Origin: Staphylococcus ratti
GTDB taxonomy: Bacteria > Bacillota > Bacilli > Staphylococcales > Staphylococcaceae
Length of the DNA stretch: 64,000 nucleotides
Reading direction: 5' to 3'
Assembly: GCF_020883535.1 (NCBI RefSeq)
Contig: NZ_CP086654.1
Coordinates: 1,240,001-1,304,000 of the forward strand
Part shown: positions 1 to 9,877 of the stretch, in pieces
Position numbering within the stretch: the stretch's first letter is position 1
Layout: every line of letters begins with the position of its first letter
Notes under the pieces: generated by a model
Told to the model about the DNA's origin: nothing
Databases searched by the model: none
What the model saw: the letters and a program-made list of their open reading frames with translations, nothing else
Made by a program: the position numbers and the translations under genes

Positions 1-168
1 GTATTTTACGCGACGCAAGTGGCTATTGAACCACCAACATTTGTTGTTTTCGTTAACGATGTTGAGTTGCTACACTTTTCATACAAGCGTTATTTAGAAA
101 ATCAAATTCGACAAGCTTTTGGATTCGAAGGAACACCTGTTCATATCATTGCTAGAAAACGAAATTAA
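1..168 (+). CDS. der: GTPase Der (EngA), C-terminal end only
   Basis: Reading frame 1 is open from the first base to a TAA at 166-168 and gives about 55 residues ending in HIIARKRN. The pattern [10 protein letters not shown] then F[20 protein letters not shown] is the KH-like C-terminal domain of Der, the double-GTPase ribosome assembly factor that acts on the 50S subunit. The GTPase domains lie outside the window. gpsA follows after 16 bases, which is the usual staphylococcal order der-gpsA-hup. The start is missing only because of the window edge. Confidence 0.88.
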   Translation, partial: VFYATQVAIEPPTFVVFVNDVELLHFSYKRYLENQIRQAFGFEGTPVHIIARKRN

Positions 169-184
169 ATTCGGAGGGATAGAA

Positions 185-1183
185 ATGACCAATATTACAG
201 TATTCGGTACCGGAAGTTTTGGTAGTGCACTTGCCAATGTTCTTGCTGAAAATGGTCACCATGTTTTAATGTGGGGCAAAAATCAAGCTACAATTGACGA
301 AATCAATTCAAATCATACCAATATAAGTTATTTAAAAGAGGCCCAACTTAATTCATCTATTAAAGCAACAACTGATTTAGATCAAGCCATCAAACATTCT
401 GATACTTTTATTATTGCACTGCCAACAAAAGCGATTCGCGACGTAATGGGGCGTGTCAATACAAAGCTTAACTCTAAAAAATCTTTTATTCACGTGACTA
501 AAGGTATTGAAAATGAATCTTTTAAACGTGTTTCTGAAATGATAGAAGACACTATCGCACCGGAATTTAATGGTGGCATTGGTATTCTTTCAGGTCCTAG
601 CCACGCAGAAGAGGTGGTAATAAAACAACCTACAACCGTGGCTGCTGCATCAAATAATTCTGAATTGCGACAGCTGATTCAAGATTTATTTATGACAGAT
701 TATTTGCGTGTTTATACCAACGATGACTTAGTTGGCGTAGAGCTTGGTGGGGCACTAAAAAACATCATTGCTATTGCGAGTGGTGTCGTGTCAGGTATGG
801 GCTATGGAGACAATGCTAAAGCTGCATTAATTACTCGCGGCCTTGCTGAAATCACACGTTTAGGCGTTAAATTAGGCGCTGATCCATTAACTTTCCAAGG
901 ATTAGGTGGCATTGGTGACTTAATTGTCACATGTACATCTACACATTCACGAAACTTTTCATTAGGTTATAAGCTCGGTAAAGGTGAACAACTTGATGAT
1001 ATACTCAAAGATATGAACATGGTTGCAGAAGGTGTATATACAACACAATCCGTGTATCATTTAGCCAAACATCAAGGTGTTGAGATGCCAATTACAGAAG
1101 CATTATATCGCGTATTGTTTGAAAAACAACCTGTTGAAAAAGAACTGAAAATATTAATGGGCAGAAATAAAAAAGCCGAATAA
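185..1183 (+). CDS. gpsA: NAD(P)H-dependent glycerol-3-phosphate dehydrogenase
   Basis: This cytosolic enzyme reduces dihydroxyacetone phosphate to sn-glycerol 3-phosphate, the backbone for phospholipids and glycerol-based polymers. The N-terminal Rossmann motif GTGSFG is at residues 8-13. The family motif around the catalytic lysine, [15 protein letters not shown], places that lysine near residue 192. The length of 332 residues is normal. The frame stays open upstream to 119, but the ATG at 185 follows a GGAGG Shine-Dalgarno and begins directly with the [10 protein letters not shown] core, so 185 is chosen. It lies 16 bases after der and is probably co-transcribed with it. Confidence 0.96.
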   Translation: MTNITVFGTGSFGSALANVLAENGHHVLMWGKNQATIDEINSNHTNISYLKEAQLNSSIKATTDLDQAIKHSDTFIIALPTKAIRDVMGRVNTKLNSKKSFIHVTKGIENESFKRVSEMIEDTIAPEFNGGIGILSGPSHAEEVVIKQPTTVAAASNNSELRQLIQDLFMTDYLRVYTNDDLVGVELGGALKNIIAIASGVVSGMGYGDNAKAALITRGLAEITRLGVKLGADPLTFQGLGGIGDLIVTCTSTHSRNFSLGYKLGKGEQLDDILKDMNMVAEGVYTTQSVYHLAKHQGVEMPITEALYRVLFEKQPVEKELKILMGRNKKAE

Positions 1184-1251
1184 TGGCAAAAATATTATAT
1201 TAAATGATAAATTTGCCGTTTATCCCTCCGTTCATTGGGGTACTATAAAAG

Positions 1252-1286
1252 CGCGTATACATACGCGTTATGCCTTAGTTGGGCAT
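1252..1286 (+). other. palindrome and weak hairpin in the gpsA-hup gap
   Basis: The 288-base gap between gpsA and hup starts with a 7-2-7 palindrome CGCGTAT-AC-ATACGCG at 1252-1267. A short stem ATGCC/GGCAT follows at 1270-1286, with TTTTC after it, and could end gpsA transcripts weakly. The rest of the gap up to the palindrome at 1423 is AT-rich and I see no gene in it. Function is inferred from shape only. Confidence 0.35.
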
Positions 1287-1422
1287 TTTCTACTGTTCTT
1301 TAGCACACTATATGGTAGTTTCTGTTAAAATTGACGAGGAATTTAATAAAAAGCCATTAAATCGGTGTTTTTCTTGTATAAATCGTTGCAGTACCGCCAT
1401 AGCTTGTGTTAAAGTCATACCA

Positions 1423-1445
1423 TAATGATAATTGAATTATCATTA
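1423..1445. promoter_or_regulatory. perfect palindrome just upstream of hup
   Basis: A perfect inverted repeat, TAATGATAATT-G-AATTATCATTA (11-1-11), lies 26 bases before the hup start and just before its AGGAGGTGA ribosome-binding site. Its inner part, TGATAAT-3-ATTATCA, uses Fur/PerR-type half-sites, but with spacing 3 instead of the usual 1. It could be an operator, an mRNA hairpin near the ribosome-binding site, or both. No regulator is assigned. Confidence 0.5.
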
Positions 1446-1471
1446 CATAAACCTTTAGGAGGTGAATTGAC

Positions 1472-1744
1472 ATGAACAAAACTGACTTAATCAACGCTGT
1501 AGCTGAGCAAGCTGATTTAACTAAAAAAGAAGCTGGTCAAGCTGTTGATGCCGTTTTCGAATCAATTCAAAAATCACTAGCAAAAGGTGACAAAGTACAA
1601 TTAATCGGTTTCGGTAACTTTGAGGTACGTGAACGTGCTGCACGTAAAGGACGTAACCCTCAAACAGGTAAAGAAATTGATATTCCTGCAAGCAAAGTTC
1701 CAGCTTTCAAAGCAGGTAAAGCTTTAAAAGATGCAGTGAAATAA
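1472..1744 (+). CDS. hup: DNA-binding protein HU
   Basis: This is the nucleoid-associated HU protein, a homodimer that bends and compacts DNA. It has 90 residues, the standard length. The sequence shows the HU fold: N-terminal helices starting [16 protein letters not shown], then [24 protein letters not shown], which is the beta-arm with the conserved RNPQTG tip that inserts into the minor groove. A strong AGGAGGTGA sits 6 bases before ATG. The gene is monocistronic, between a 288-base leader region and a good terminator at 1762-1787. The perfect palindrome at 1423-1445 suggests control at operator or RNA level. Confidence 0.97.
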   Translation: MNKTDLINAVAEQADLTKKEAGQAVDAVFESIQKSLAKGDKVQLIGFGNFEVRERAARKGRNPQTGKEIDIPASKVPAFKAGKALKDAVK

Positions 1745-1761
1745 TTCAATTATTTACTTAG

Positions 1762-1790
1762 AAAGCCCTTTTTACAGGGCTTTTTTCTTT
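1762..1790 (+). terminator. rho-independent terminator of hup
   Basis: The stem AAGCCCT/AGGGCTT with a short T-rich loop is followed by TTTTTTCTTT. It begins 17 bases after the hup stop codon. Confidence 0.9.
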
Positions 1791-2018
1791 TATATTAGAG
1801 GCTATTCTAAGCACAAGTATATCTCATGCTATTAGATTCACGCACTTCAAATTTAAAATACGGCTTGCTCGCTTTTAATAAACACTCATTTAATAATGAT
1901 TAAAAAACGTCGATTCCAAGTTACCTACTAACTTTCAAGAGATTTCGAGATAATTCAGATTTTATTTTCATATTGATAATGTTAAGATAGTAAGTGATTA
2001 AAAATTGAGGTGTGACCT

Positions 2019-2597
2019 ATGAGTAAAACCTTTGAATTATTAGAGAGCCAAATTAGTAACACATTAACACATATACATAAACCGACTAATGTATTAGTAA
2101 ATCACAAAATGAGTGATATTCTCGATACATTGACAATACCTGAATTAGCAAAAGTGGCCGTTCTTTCAATTGATACAGCGATGAATCATCTAGATCGAAT
2201 TAGTTATTATCATTTTGAACGTGATGCAATATTGATTGGAGATTTATATAGCGCACATTATTATTACGTCGTCTCACAAATTCAATCTACGCATTTCCAA
2301 AAATCCTTGAGTGAAGCAATTATAAAAATAAATGCGTTAAAGTCATACCTTCAAAATGAACATCATGCACTCAAAGAAGACACATTCATTGAGACTGTTT
2401 TTAAAATCGAAACACACCTCATCGATGCTTTAATAGAAGTATATCAACTTAAAAACTTGAAAGAAAAGCTTCACTCTCGCATCATTGCACAAGTAGAAGT
2501 CAATCAACTAACTTATCTTAACTTTCTAAACGAAAATGAGATTCAACATGTGATTGATACGTTACACTCAAAATATAAGTATAATGGAGTGGTCTAA
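2019..2597 (+). CDS. hepS: heptaprenyl diphosphate synthase component 1
   Basis: This is the small, non-catalytic-looking subunit of the two-component heptaprenyl diphosphate synthase (GerCA/HepS in Bacillus), which makes the side chain of menaquinone-7. The 192-residue protein is mostly helical and lacks the DDxxD motifs of prenyl transferases, as expected for component 1. Assignment rests mainly on position: it is immediately followed by menG (stop and start adjacent) and then by the catalytic hepT, which is the conserved gerC cluster. The ATG at 2019 follows a GAGGTG. Sequence conservation of this subunit is low, so the call leans on context. Confidence 0.85.
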   Translation: MSKTFELLESQISNTLTHIHKPTNVLVNHKMSDILDTLTIPELAKVAVLSIDTAMNHLDRISYYHFERDAILIGDLYSAHYYYVVSQIQSTHFQKSLSEAIIKINALKSYLQNEHHALKEDTFIETVFKIETHLIDALIEVYQLKNLKEKLHSRIIAQVEVNQLTYLNFLNENEIQHVIDTLHSKYKYNGVV

Positions 2598-3311
2598 ATG
2601 ACTAAAAACAAAGCAGACAAACAGAAAGTTCATGAAGTTTTTCAAAATATTTCGACAAAATACGACAAACTGAATAATATTATCAGCTTTGAACAGCATA
2701 AAGTTTGGCGAAAAAAAGTAATGAAAGCAATGAAGGTTCAACCAGGCACTACAGCTTTAGATGTGTGCTGTGGCACAGCGGACTGGACGATATCATTAAG
2801 TAAAGCTGTCGGTCCTGATGGGGAAGTGACTGGCTTAGACTTTAGTGAAAACATGTTAAAAGTTGGAGAAACAAAAACCGCTAACATGTCGAATATAAGG
2901 TTAATCCAAGGAGATGCTATGGATTTACCTTTTGAAGATAACAGTTTCGACTACGTTACTATTGGCTTTGGATTGCGTAATATTCCTGATTATACAAAAG
3001 CACTTTCTGAAATGTATCGTGTATTAAAGCCTGGAGGCATTGCAGTTTGTCTTGAAACTAGTCAACCGACAGCTCCCGTTTTCAAACAAGCATACAAGCT
3101 TTATTTTAAATTTATTATGCCGCTATTTGGTAAGTTTTTTGCAAAGTCAAAAGAAGAATACGAATGGTTACAACAATCAGCTTTTGATTTCCCAGACAGC
3201 GAAACGCTAAAACAACTTTTCGAGTCTGTTTCATTTCAAAATGTAAAAGTACGTCATTTTACTGGTGGTGTTGCAGCCATGCATTTAGCTCAAAAACCTA
3301 AAACGAATTAA
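2598..3311 (+). CDS. menG: demethylmenaquinone methyltransferase
   Basis: MenG (UbiE/COQ5 family) carries out the last step of menaquinone synthesis, methylating demethylmenaquinone with S-adenosylmethionine at the membrane. The 237-residue protein shows the SAM-binding motif [10 protein letters not shown] near residues 54-63, and the UbiE signatures GLDFSENML and [24 protein letters not shown]. The start codon directly abuts the hepS stop, so translation is probably coupled. It lies between the two heptaprenyl synthase subunits, so side-chain synthesis and ring methylation share one operon. Confidence 0.95.
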   Translation: MTKNKADKQKVHEVFQNISTKYDKLNNIISFEQHKVWRKKVMKAMKVQPGTTALDVCCGTADWTISLSKAVGPDGEVTGLDFSENMLKVGETKTANMSNIRLIQGDAMDLPFEDNSFDYVTIGFGLRNIPDYTKALSEMYRVLKPGGIAVCLETSQPTAPVFKQAYKLYFKFIMPLFGKFFAKSKEEYEWLQQSAFDFPDSETLKQLFESVSFQNVKVRHFTGGVAAMHLAQKPKTN

Positions 3312-3327
3312 TTAAAGGTGAGGAACC

Positions 3328-4284
3328 ATGTCGAAAATTAATATGAATCGTGAAATAAAAAATATTGAAACATCATTAGCGCAATTAATGCAGTGTGAGA
3401 CACCCACACTTCAGCAAGCATCTGAGCATTTATTATCTTCTGGTGGAAAGCGTGTACGACCATTATTCGTAATATTAAGTAGTTATTTAAGTGGGCAAAC
3501 ACCAACAGATGCTACTTATCGCGTCGCAGCTGCATTAGAATTGATTCATATGGCGACTTTGGTTCATGATGACGTAATTGATTTTAGCGAGAAAAGGCGT
3601 GGAGAAACGACGATTGAAAAAGAATGGAATCAATCTACAGCCATTTTAACAGGTAATTTTTTATTAGCACGTGCCTTAGAACATTTGTCTACGATTGAAA
3701 ATTATCAAATCCATCAAACACTATCGACTGCAATTGTAGAAGTGTGTCGTGGGGAATTATTTCAATTTCAAGACCAGTTTCGCGCAAATCAATCTATTAC
3801 AAATTATTTACGTCGCATCAAACGCAAAACTGCATTGCTAATTCAACTCGCTACTGAAGTGGGCGCAATGAGTGCCAATGCTAATGAAAAGACCATTAAA
3901 ACGATGCGTACCATAGGCTACAATATAGGCATGAGTTTCCAAATTATCGATGATATTTTAGACTTTACAAGCACTGAAAAAAAGCTCGGAAAACCTGTTG
4001 GAAGCGATTTACGTAATGGACATATGACATTGCCAACGTTGCTTGAGATGAAAAAAGATCCTGCATTTAAACAACGTATAGCTCAACTGCATCCCGAAGC
4101 TTCACATAAGGCGTTTGAAAGTTGTGTTCAACACGTACGTAACTCTGATTCTATTGCATTATCAAAACAAATTAGCGAGCGTTACTTACAAAAAGCTAAA
4201 GACTTGTTAGAAACTTTGCCAGATAATGAAGCAAGAGCTTTATTTAATAAACTGATTCAAAAACTTAAAAATCGCAAAGTATAA
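3328..4284 (+). CDS. hepT: heptaprenyl diphosphate synthase component 2 (polyprenyl synthetase)
   Basis: This is the catalytic subunit of heptaprenyl diphosphate synthase. It extends farnesyl diphosphate with isopentenyl diphosphate units for menaquinone. Both aspartate-rich metal-binding motifs are present: DDVID at residues 81-85 and DDILD at 208-212. GGKRVRP near residue 39 is the substrate-binding signature. The length of 318 residues is typical of trans-polyprenyl synthases. It follows menG after 16 bases with a GGTGAGGA ribosome-binding site, and closes the hepS-menG-hepT cluster. Confidence 0.94.
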   Translation: MSKINMNREIKNIETSLAQLMQCETPTLQQASEHLLSSGGKRVRPLFVILSSYLSGQTPTDATYRVAAALELIHMATLVHDDVIDFSEKRRGETTIEKEWNQSTAILTGNFLLARALEHLSTIENYQIHQTLSTAIVEVCRGELFQFQDQFRANQSITNYLRRIKRKTALLIQLATEVGAMSANANEKTIKTMRTIGYNIGMSFQIIDDILDFTSTEKKLGKPVGSDLRNGHMTLPTLLEMKKDPAFKQRIAQLHPEASHKAFESCVQHVRNSDSIALSKQISERYLQKAKDLLETLPDNEARALFNKLIQKLKNRKV

Positions 4285-4296
4285 CCAATAAAACAA

Positions 4297-4325
4297 TTGA
4301 AAGCGCTTTACTATCATGGTAGGAT
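4297..4325 (+). promoter_or_regulatory. ndk promoter with overlapping CcpA cre-like site
   Basis: TGAAAGCGCTTTAC at 4298-4311 matches 12 of 14 positions of the catabolite-responsive element consensus TGWAANCGNTNWCA and has a perfect AAAGCGCTTT core. It overlaps a -35-like TTGAAA at 4297-4302. A -10-like TAGGAT follows at 4320-4325 with a 17-base spacer. If real, CcpA bound here would block ndk transcription. This is inference from motif match. Confidence 0.5.
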
Positions 4326-4365
4326 ATTCTTGTAATCTATACATAAACACAGGGGGATCCTTAAA

Positions 4366-4815
4366 ATGGAAAAAACATTTGTAATGCTTAAACCAGATGC
4401 AGTTCAAAGAAAATTAATCGGAGAAATCATACAACGTCTTGAACAAAAAGGCTTAAAATTAGTCGGCGCTAAGCTAATGACTGTACCACAATCATTAGCC
4501 GAAGAACATTACGGCGAACATAAAGACAAACCATTTTACTCAAAATTAATTTCTTTCATTACATCTGCACCCGTTTTTGCGATGGTTGTTGAAGGTGAAG
4601 ATGCAGTGGCTGTTTCACGCCACATTATCGGTTCAACAAACCCTTCAGAAGCTACACCAGGTTCAATTCGTGGTGATTTAGGCTTAACAGTAGGGCGTAA
4701 CGTTGTTCACGGTTCAGATTCTGTTGAGTCTGCAGAACGCGAAATTAATTTATGGTTTAAACCTGAAGAAATTAGCAGCTACCAATCTCCTGATGAAGTT
4801 TGGTTATACGAATAG
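4366..4815 (+). CDS. ndk: nucleoside diphosphate kinase
   Basis: Ndk transfers the gamma phosphate of ATP to nucleoside diphosphates through a phosphohistidine and so balances NTP and dNTP pools. The 149-residue protein begins with the family signature [14 protein letters not shown]. The active-site motif NVVHGSDS places the catalytic histidine at residue 115. The ribosome-binding site is AGGGGGATCC. Between hepT and aroC is the usual staphylococcal position. A strong terminator at 4874-4915 separates it from the aro genes. Confidence 0.97.
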   Translation: MEKTFVMLKPDAVQRKLIGEIIQRLEQKGLKLVGAKLMTVPQSLAEEHYGEHKDKPFYSKLISFITSAPVFAMVVEGEDAVAVSRHIIGSTNPSEATPGSIRGDLGLTVGRNVVHGSDSVESAEREINLWFKPEEISSYQSPDEVWLYE

Positions 4816-4873
4816 TTTCATCTATATTGATGATATGTATCGCATTAATTGAATATCGATATGTCATCTTTAC

Positions 4874-4915
4874 GAGGCTAGGACATGATATGATCATGTC
4901 CTAGCCTCTTTGCTT
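4874..4915 (+). terminator. long hairpin terminator after ndk
   Basis: A 16-bp perfect stem (4874-4889 with 4893-4908, beginning GAGGCTAGGACATGAT) and a 3-base loop are followed by TTTGCTTCTTTT. The arms resemble the gctgggaca-type hairpins seen after rnpB and near 51.7 kb, suggesting a shared repeat-like terminator family. Confidence 0.85.
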
Positions 4916-5089
4916 CTTTTATATTCTTTAACTCATAAAAGCGCTAAACTTTTTCTCATTTTTCAGTTAATTTAAGACTAGATTTATGCTATGATAAAAA
5001 GCATATTTACTTTAACATTATGTGTGTGTTTTCAGCTATGATAAGCTTTATGTAAAGCACTAAAATCATTCAAAAGGAGATGCCTAAGT

Positions 5090-6256
5090 ATGAGATTTTT
5101 AACTGCCGGGGAGTCACATGGCCCACAATTAACAGTAATCATTGAAGGGTTACCTGCCAATATGAAAATAGATATTAATCAAATCAACAAAGAAATGTTT
5201 AAACGCCAAGGCGGATATGGTCGTGGGCGACGCATGCAAATTGAAAAAGACAATGTGGAAATCGTGTCGGGCGTTCGACATGGTTATACATTAGGCAGCC
5301 CTGTCACTGTGATTATCAAAAATGATGATTTTACCCATTGGAGAAATATTATGGGCGCTGAGCCTATTACAGAAGAGCAACAAGAAAATATGAAACGCGT
5401 AATTACTAAACCTCGTCCTGGACATGCTGATTTAGTAGGAGGCATAAAATATAACCACCAAGACTTGCGAAATGTCTTAGAACGTTCTTCAGCACGTGAA
5501 ACAGCAGCACGTGTAGCCGTTGGTGCCATTTGTAAAAGTCTGCTTTCTCAGTTAGATATTGACCTTTTTAGTCGTGTCGTCGAGATTGGCGGAATTAAAG
5601 ATGAAGGCGAGTATGATATTGATACCATCAAACGATACGAAGATGCTAATGATGTCCGCGTTATTGATGATGAAGTTGCTCAAGCTATTCGAAACAAAAT
5701 TGATCAAGCAAAAGAAGACGGTGATTCAATAGGAGGCGTCGTTCAAGTTATCGTGGATAACATGCCAGTGGGCATCGGTAGCTATGTTCATTATGATCGT
5801 AAATTAGACGGTCGTATTGCCCAAAGCGTTGTGGGTATCAACGCTTTTAAAGGCGTCAGCTTTGGTGTTGGTTTTAAAGCGGGTTCGCGCTTAGGCTCGC
5901 AAGTTCAAGATCCTATTTTATATAACGAAACTAAAGGCTATTACCGAGAAAGCAATCATTTAGGTGGGCTTGAAGGCGGAATGTCGAATGGCATGCCAAT
6001 TATTGTTAATGGCGTAATGAAACCTATTCCTACATTATACAAGCCTCTTGCATCCGTGGATATTCAAACGAAAACGCCATTCAAAGCAACGATTGAACGT
6101 TCAGACAGTTGTGCTGTCCCAGCTGCAAGTATTGTTTGCGAACACGCAGTAGCCTTTGAAATTGCAAAAGCATTATTAGAAGAATTTGAATCCAATGATT
6201 TTGATACATTAAAAACACAAGTAGATGCGCGTAGACAACGTAACATCACATTTTAA
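5090..6256 (+). CDS. aroC: chorismate synthase
   Basis: AroC converts 5-enolpyruvylshikimate 3-phosphate to chorismate using reduced FMN; it is the last step of the shikimate pathway. The 388-residue protein starts with [12 protein letters not shown], the first family signature, and contains [11 protein letters not shown] and [15 protein letters not shown] (second and third signatures). The ribosome-binding site is AAAGGAGAT. aroB and aroA follow with almost no gaps, forming an aroCBA operon that feeds aromatic amino acids, folate and menaquinone; the menaquinone genes lie just upstream. Confidence 0.97.
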   Translation: MRFLTAGESHGPQLTVIIEGLPANMKIDINQINKEMFKRQGGYGRGRRMQIEKDNVEIVSGVRHGYTLGSPVTVIIKNDDFTHWRNIMGAEPITEEQQENMKRVITKPRPGHADLVGGIKYNHQDLRNVLERSSARETAARVAVGAICKSLLSQLDIDLFSRVVEIGGIKDEGEYDIDTIKRYEDANDVRVIDDEVAQAIRNKIDQAKEDGDSIGGVVQVIVDNMPVGIGSYVHYDRKLDGRIAQSVVGINAFKGVSFGVGFKAGSRLGSQVQDPILYNETKGYYRESNHLGGLEGGMSNGMPIIVNGVMKPIPTLYKPLASVDIQTKTPFKATIERSDSCAVPAASIVCEHAVAFEIAKALLEEFESNDFDTLKTQVDARRQRNITF

Positions 6257-6270
6257 AATAGGTGATACTT

Positions 6271-7335
6271 ATGCTATTAAACACACGATATGATCAAAAT
6301 AATTATCCAATTATCGTTGAAAAAGGAGCCATTGAACAACTCGAAAAGGCTTTGAGCCATTATCAACATGTTTTTATTTTAATTGATCAGCATGTTGCTC
6401 AACAGTGGCCTTTCCTTAAAAACAAATGGAACCACGCCGTATTGATTGAAATTCCAGCAGGAGAACAAGTTAAACACTTGAATTATTATGAGACTTTCAT
6501 GAATCAAATTCTTGAATATCATCCTACACGCAATACTTGTCTTGTAGCGATAGGCGGTGGTGCTACCGGAGATTTCGTAGGCTTTATGGCGGCCACACTT
6601 TTAAGAGGTGTCGATTTTATACAAGTTCCTACGACTTTACTCGCTCATGATTCTAGTGTAGGAGGGAAGGTAGGCATCAATGCACCCAAAGGTAAAAATT
6701 TAATCGGTGCTTTTCATCGTCCGAAAACCGTCCTTTATGACTTAGACTTTTTACAAACACTCCCTAAAACCGAAATTCTAAGCGGTTATGCTGAAGTTTA
6801 TAAGCATGCTTTACTAACTAACCATAAGGCAGTTACTCAACTTGAAACGCAATACCCTACAGCCGAACATTTATATACGTTACAAAACATTGAAGTTTTT
6901 ATCGTTTCCGGTATTGAAACCAAATTAAATATCGTGCTTGCTGATGAGAAAGAACACGGACAGCGTAAATTTTTGAATTTAGGTCATACTTTTGGACATG
7001 CTATCGAATCTCAACATCAACTGGCACATGGACACGCCGTAATGATAGGCATTTTATTTCAATATATTGTTGCAAACTTAGTTTTAAATGCTCGATTTCA
7101 ACCACATACATTTTACCAGTATTTAAAAGACCTTCAATATCCATTAACGGTCATAGAAGCTTTTGACTTTGATCAATTGTATACACGTATGTTATCAGAT
7201 AAGAAAAATGATGCCACAGGCATTCAAATGGTTTTACTCCAACAAATAGGACAACCAAAAGTCATGCACGTATCTCAATATATTTTAAAAGAAGCTTTTC
7301 AACAACTACTTCAATTGCATAATGAGGTGAAATAA
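6271..7335 (+). CDS. aroB: 3-dehydroquinate synthase
   Basis: AroB cyclises DAHP to 3-dehydroquinate, using NAD+ and a divalent metal. The 354-residue protein has the NAD-binding GGGATGDFVGFMAAT and the metal/substrate motifs SGYAEVYKHALL and GHTFGHAIES. An in-frame GTG lies at 6262, but the AGGTGAT ribosome-binding site overlaps it and points to the ATG at 6271, 14 bases after aroC ends. It ends directly at the aroA start codon, so the two are probably translationally coupled. Confidence 0.95.
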   Translation: MLLNTRYDQNNYPIIVEKGAIEQLEKALSHYQHVFILIDQHVAQQWPFLKNKWNHAVLIEIPAGEQVKHLNYYETFMNQILEYHPTRNTCLVAIGGGATGDFVGFMAATLLRGVDFIQVPTTLLAHDSSVGGKVGINAPKGKNLIGAFHRPKTVLYDLDFLQTLPKTEILSGYAEVYKHALLTNHKAVTQLETQYPTAEHLYTLQNIEVFIVSGIETKLNIVLADEKEHGQRKFLNLGHTFGHAIESQHQLAHGHAVMIGILFQYIVANLVLNARFQPHTFYQYLKDLQYPLTVIEAFDFDQLYTRMLSDKKNDATGIQMVLLQQIGQPKVMHVSQYILKEAFQQLLQLHNEVK

Positions 7336-8625
7336 ATGGAAACGATATCAATTAACGGCCCCTTAAAAGGGCATATTACCATTCCAGGCGATAAATCTAT
7401 GACGCATCGCGCAATCATGCTCGCATCATTAGCGACAGGGAAAACAACGATTCATCACCCTTTACTCGGTGAAGATTGCTTGAGAACCGCTAAAATTTTT
7501 CAAACACTTGGTGTTGATATTCACTTTTTTGAAAACCGATTAGACATCCGTTCACCAGGCTACGCCTCTTTTAAAACACCACATCAAGTCCTTTACACAG
7601 GAAATTCTGGTACAACAACCCGTTTAATGGCCGGCTTGTTAGGCGGCCTTGGTGTCAAGAGTGTATTATCTGGAGATGCTTCAATTGGTAAACGACCGAT
7701 GAAACGTGTGATTGAACCGCTTCAAAAAATGGGCGTCAATATAACTGGCATAGACAACAATTACACGCCTCTAATTATTAATCGTGGAGACATTAAGGGA
7801 ATTCACTACAAAATGCCTGTCGCTAGTGCTCAAGTTAAAAGTGCTCTATTATTTGCGGGTTTATTTGCGAATACGGCTACAACAATAGAAGAAATCGATA
7901 TATCACGTAACCATACTGAAACCATGTTCAAACACTTCGGCCTTCCAATACACGTTTCCGAGGGAACAATCACTTTACCTAGCGATAGCATTCAACATAT
8001 TTCAGCTAAAGATTTTGAAGTGCCAGGTGATATTTCTTCCGCTGCGTTTTTTATTGTAGCTGCACTGATTACACCCGGAAGTGATATTTATTTACACAAT
8101 GTAGGTATGAACAAAACACGTGATGGCATTATAGAAATCGTGCAAAAAATGGGTGGCAAACTTGATATTCTCGACTTCACTGATACTGCCGAACCAACAG
8201 CGACATTACATGTCCAATACACACCGCATTTAAAACCAGTCGAAATAAGTGGCAACATCATTCCACGTTGTATTGATGAATTACCTGTCATTGCTTTACT
8301 CTGTACACAAGCTAAAGGTTCAAGTATCATTAAAGATGCTGAGGAATTGAAGGTCAAAGAAACAAATAGAATTGACACAACTGCAAGTGAGTTGAATCGA
8401 TTAGGATTCCACCTCGAACCTACTGATGATGGTATGGTTATTTATCCATCTACATTAACATCACCACAAGAAGTGGATAGTCATACAGACCACCGAATAG
8501 GAATGATGCTCGCGGTGAGTGCTTTATTAAGTGAGCAACCTATTCACATTAAACAATTCGAAAGTGTCAACGTTTCTTTCCCTGGATTCTTACCAATCTT
8601 AAAACAATTAGAGAATGAGGGATAA
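7336..8625 (+). CDS. aroA: 3-phosphoshikimate 1-carboxyvinyltransferase (EPSP synthase)
   Basis: This enzyme adds the enolpyruvyl group of PEP to shikimate 3-phosphate. The 429-residue protein shows [17 protein letters not shown] near the N-terminus, [12 protein letters not shown], and [11 protein letters not shown], all substrate-binding signatures of EPSP synthase. It also has the PEP-site motif KVKETNRI. It is the third gene of the aroCBA operon and is followed after one base by the TPR protein gene. Confidence 0.97.
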   Translation: METISINGPLKGHITIPGDKSMTHRAIMLASLATGKTTIHHPLLGEDCLRTAKIFQTLGVDIHFFENRLDIRSPGYASFKTPHQVLYTGNSGTTTRLMAGLLGGLGVKSVLSGDASIGKRPMKRVIEPLQKMGVNITGIDNNYTPLIINRGDIKGIHYKMPVASAQVKSALLFAGLFANTATTIEEIDISRNHTETMFKHFGLPIHVSEGTITLPSDSIQHISAKDFEVPGDISSAAFFIVAALITPGSDIYLHNVGMNKTRDGIIEIVQKMGGKLDILDFTDTAEPTATLHVQYTPHLKPVEISGNIIPRCIDELPVIALLCTQAKGSSIIKDAEELKVKETNRIDTTASELNRLGFHLEPTDDGMVIYPSTLTSPQEVDSHTDHRIGMMLAVSALLSEQPIHIKQFESVNVSFPGFLPILKQLENEG

Positions 8626-8626
8626 C

Positions 8627-9868
8627 ATGCAAGATATCTATAAATTAATAGATGATATCAACTTACAAAAATTAGATAACATTGATTCACGCGTTCAAGA
8701 AGCGTTAACGTCTGATGATGATGAAGGTTTATTTGCACTCGGAGAAACTTTGTACCAATATGGTTTAACGCCTCAAGGCCTCGAAGTATTTCGTACGTTA
8801 TATCACAAATATCCAGATGAAGGAGAGGTACTTATTTATTTCATTGAAGGGCTCGTAACAGAAAATCAAATTGACGAAGCCTTAGAATATTTAAACGAAG
8901 TACCGATGACCCCTGAAAAGCTAATGCTTGAAGCTGATTTATATCAACAAATTAATATGCTTGAAGTCGCTACAGATAAGCTAGAAAGTGCACTTGAATT
9001 ACAGCCAAACGATCCTATTATTCACTTCGCGTTGGCTGAATTACTTTATTTTGATGGTCAATATTTACGTGCTTCTCGTGAATATGACACTGTTTTAGAA
9101 AGTGGAGAATATGAAGTTAACGGTATCAATCTGTTTTCTCGTTTAGCCGACAGCAGTTTGCAAAGTGGTAACTACCAAGATGCGTTAAAATGGTATGACG
9201 AAATCAACGAACAAGAAATGGTTCCTGAAGATTACTTAAAAAAAGCGGTTGCGTATGAAAAAAATGACCATACTCAAGAAGCAATCAAAATCACAAAGGC
9301 ACTCTTAAATAAAGACCCTGACTTTATTCAAGCTTATTTCTACTTACAACAGTTATACGAAAACGAAAAAATGTTTGCAGATGCGATTGAAATTGGAGAA
9401 GAAGGCTTACGCTTAAACCAATACTATAAAGAATTAATGTATAGTACAGGCGCACTAAAAATAGAACACGGTGACCAAAATGAAGCTGTTGCATTGTTAA
9501 AACAAGCACTTGAAGTGGACCCAAGTTATCAAGAACCTTTGTTAATGTTAGCTGATTTTTATCGTCACGAAGAAGACTATAAAGCGTTAATCGAGTTAGT
9601 TCAATATGCTAACGAAGAAGATATGGATCCTGTGTTTACTTGGCAACTCGCTTACGCTTTAGGTCAAGAAGAGCGTGATAAAGAAGCGCAACATTTTTAT
9701 GATTTAGCCTTTGCTTCATTAAATGATAATACAGATTTCTTAAGCGATTACTATGACTATCTCATAGAAATAGGAGAGACAACTTTAGCGAAATCAATAC
9801 TTGAAAAACTAATCCAAAAAGAACCTAATCAAGAAAAATGGCATGATGAATACGCAAGACTCAGTTAA
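8627..9868 (+). CDS. tetratricopeptide repeat protein, YpiA-like
   Basis: The 413-residue acidic protein is built of tandem helical repeats through its whole length, with TPR-like units such as ALELQPNDPIIHFALAELLYFDGQYLRAS and ALEVDPSYQEPLLMLADFYRHEEDY. No signal peptide or membrane segment is seen, so it should be a cytosolic scaffold. The equivalent gene in Bacillus is ypiA, also next to aroA; its role is not well defined. The ATG at 8627 is preferred over 8615 because GAGG at 8617-8620 is spaced 6 bases before it. Confidence 0.85.
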   Translation: MQDIYKLIDDINLQKLDNIDSRVQEALTSDDDEGLFALGETLYQYGLTPQGLEVFRTLYHKYPDEGEVLIYFIEGLVTENQIDEALEYLNEVPMTPEKLMLEADLYQQINMLEVATDKLESALELQPNDPIIHFALAELLYFDGQYLRASREYDTVLESGEYEVNGINLFSRLADSSLQSGNYQDALKWYDEINEQEMVPEDYLKKAVAYEKNDHTQEAIKITKALLNKDPDFIQAYFYLQQLYENEKMFADAIEIGEEGLRLNQYYKELMYSTGALKIEHGDQNEAVALLKQALEVDPSYQEPLLMLADFYRHEEDYKALIELVQYANEEDMDPVFTWQLAYALGQEERDKEAQHFYDLAFASLNDNTDFLSDYYDYLIEIGETTLAKSILEKLIQKEPNQEKWHDEYARLS

Positions 9869-9877
9869 GGTGATCAA

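Noticed and set aside
4936-4949. Second cre-like sequence TAAAAGCGCTAAAC upstream of aroC
   Set aside because: Only 11 of 14 positions match and it lies far from the likely aroC promoter elements; too weak to annotate.
5284-6249. Minus-strand open frames opposite aroC, and similar ones opposite cca, ctpA, odhA, odhB and other genes
   Set aside because: They lie fully inside well-supported genes on the other strand and encode low-complexity, cysteine- or serine-rich shadows.
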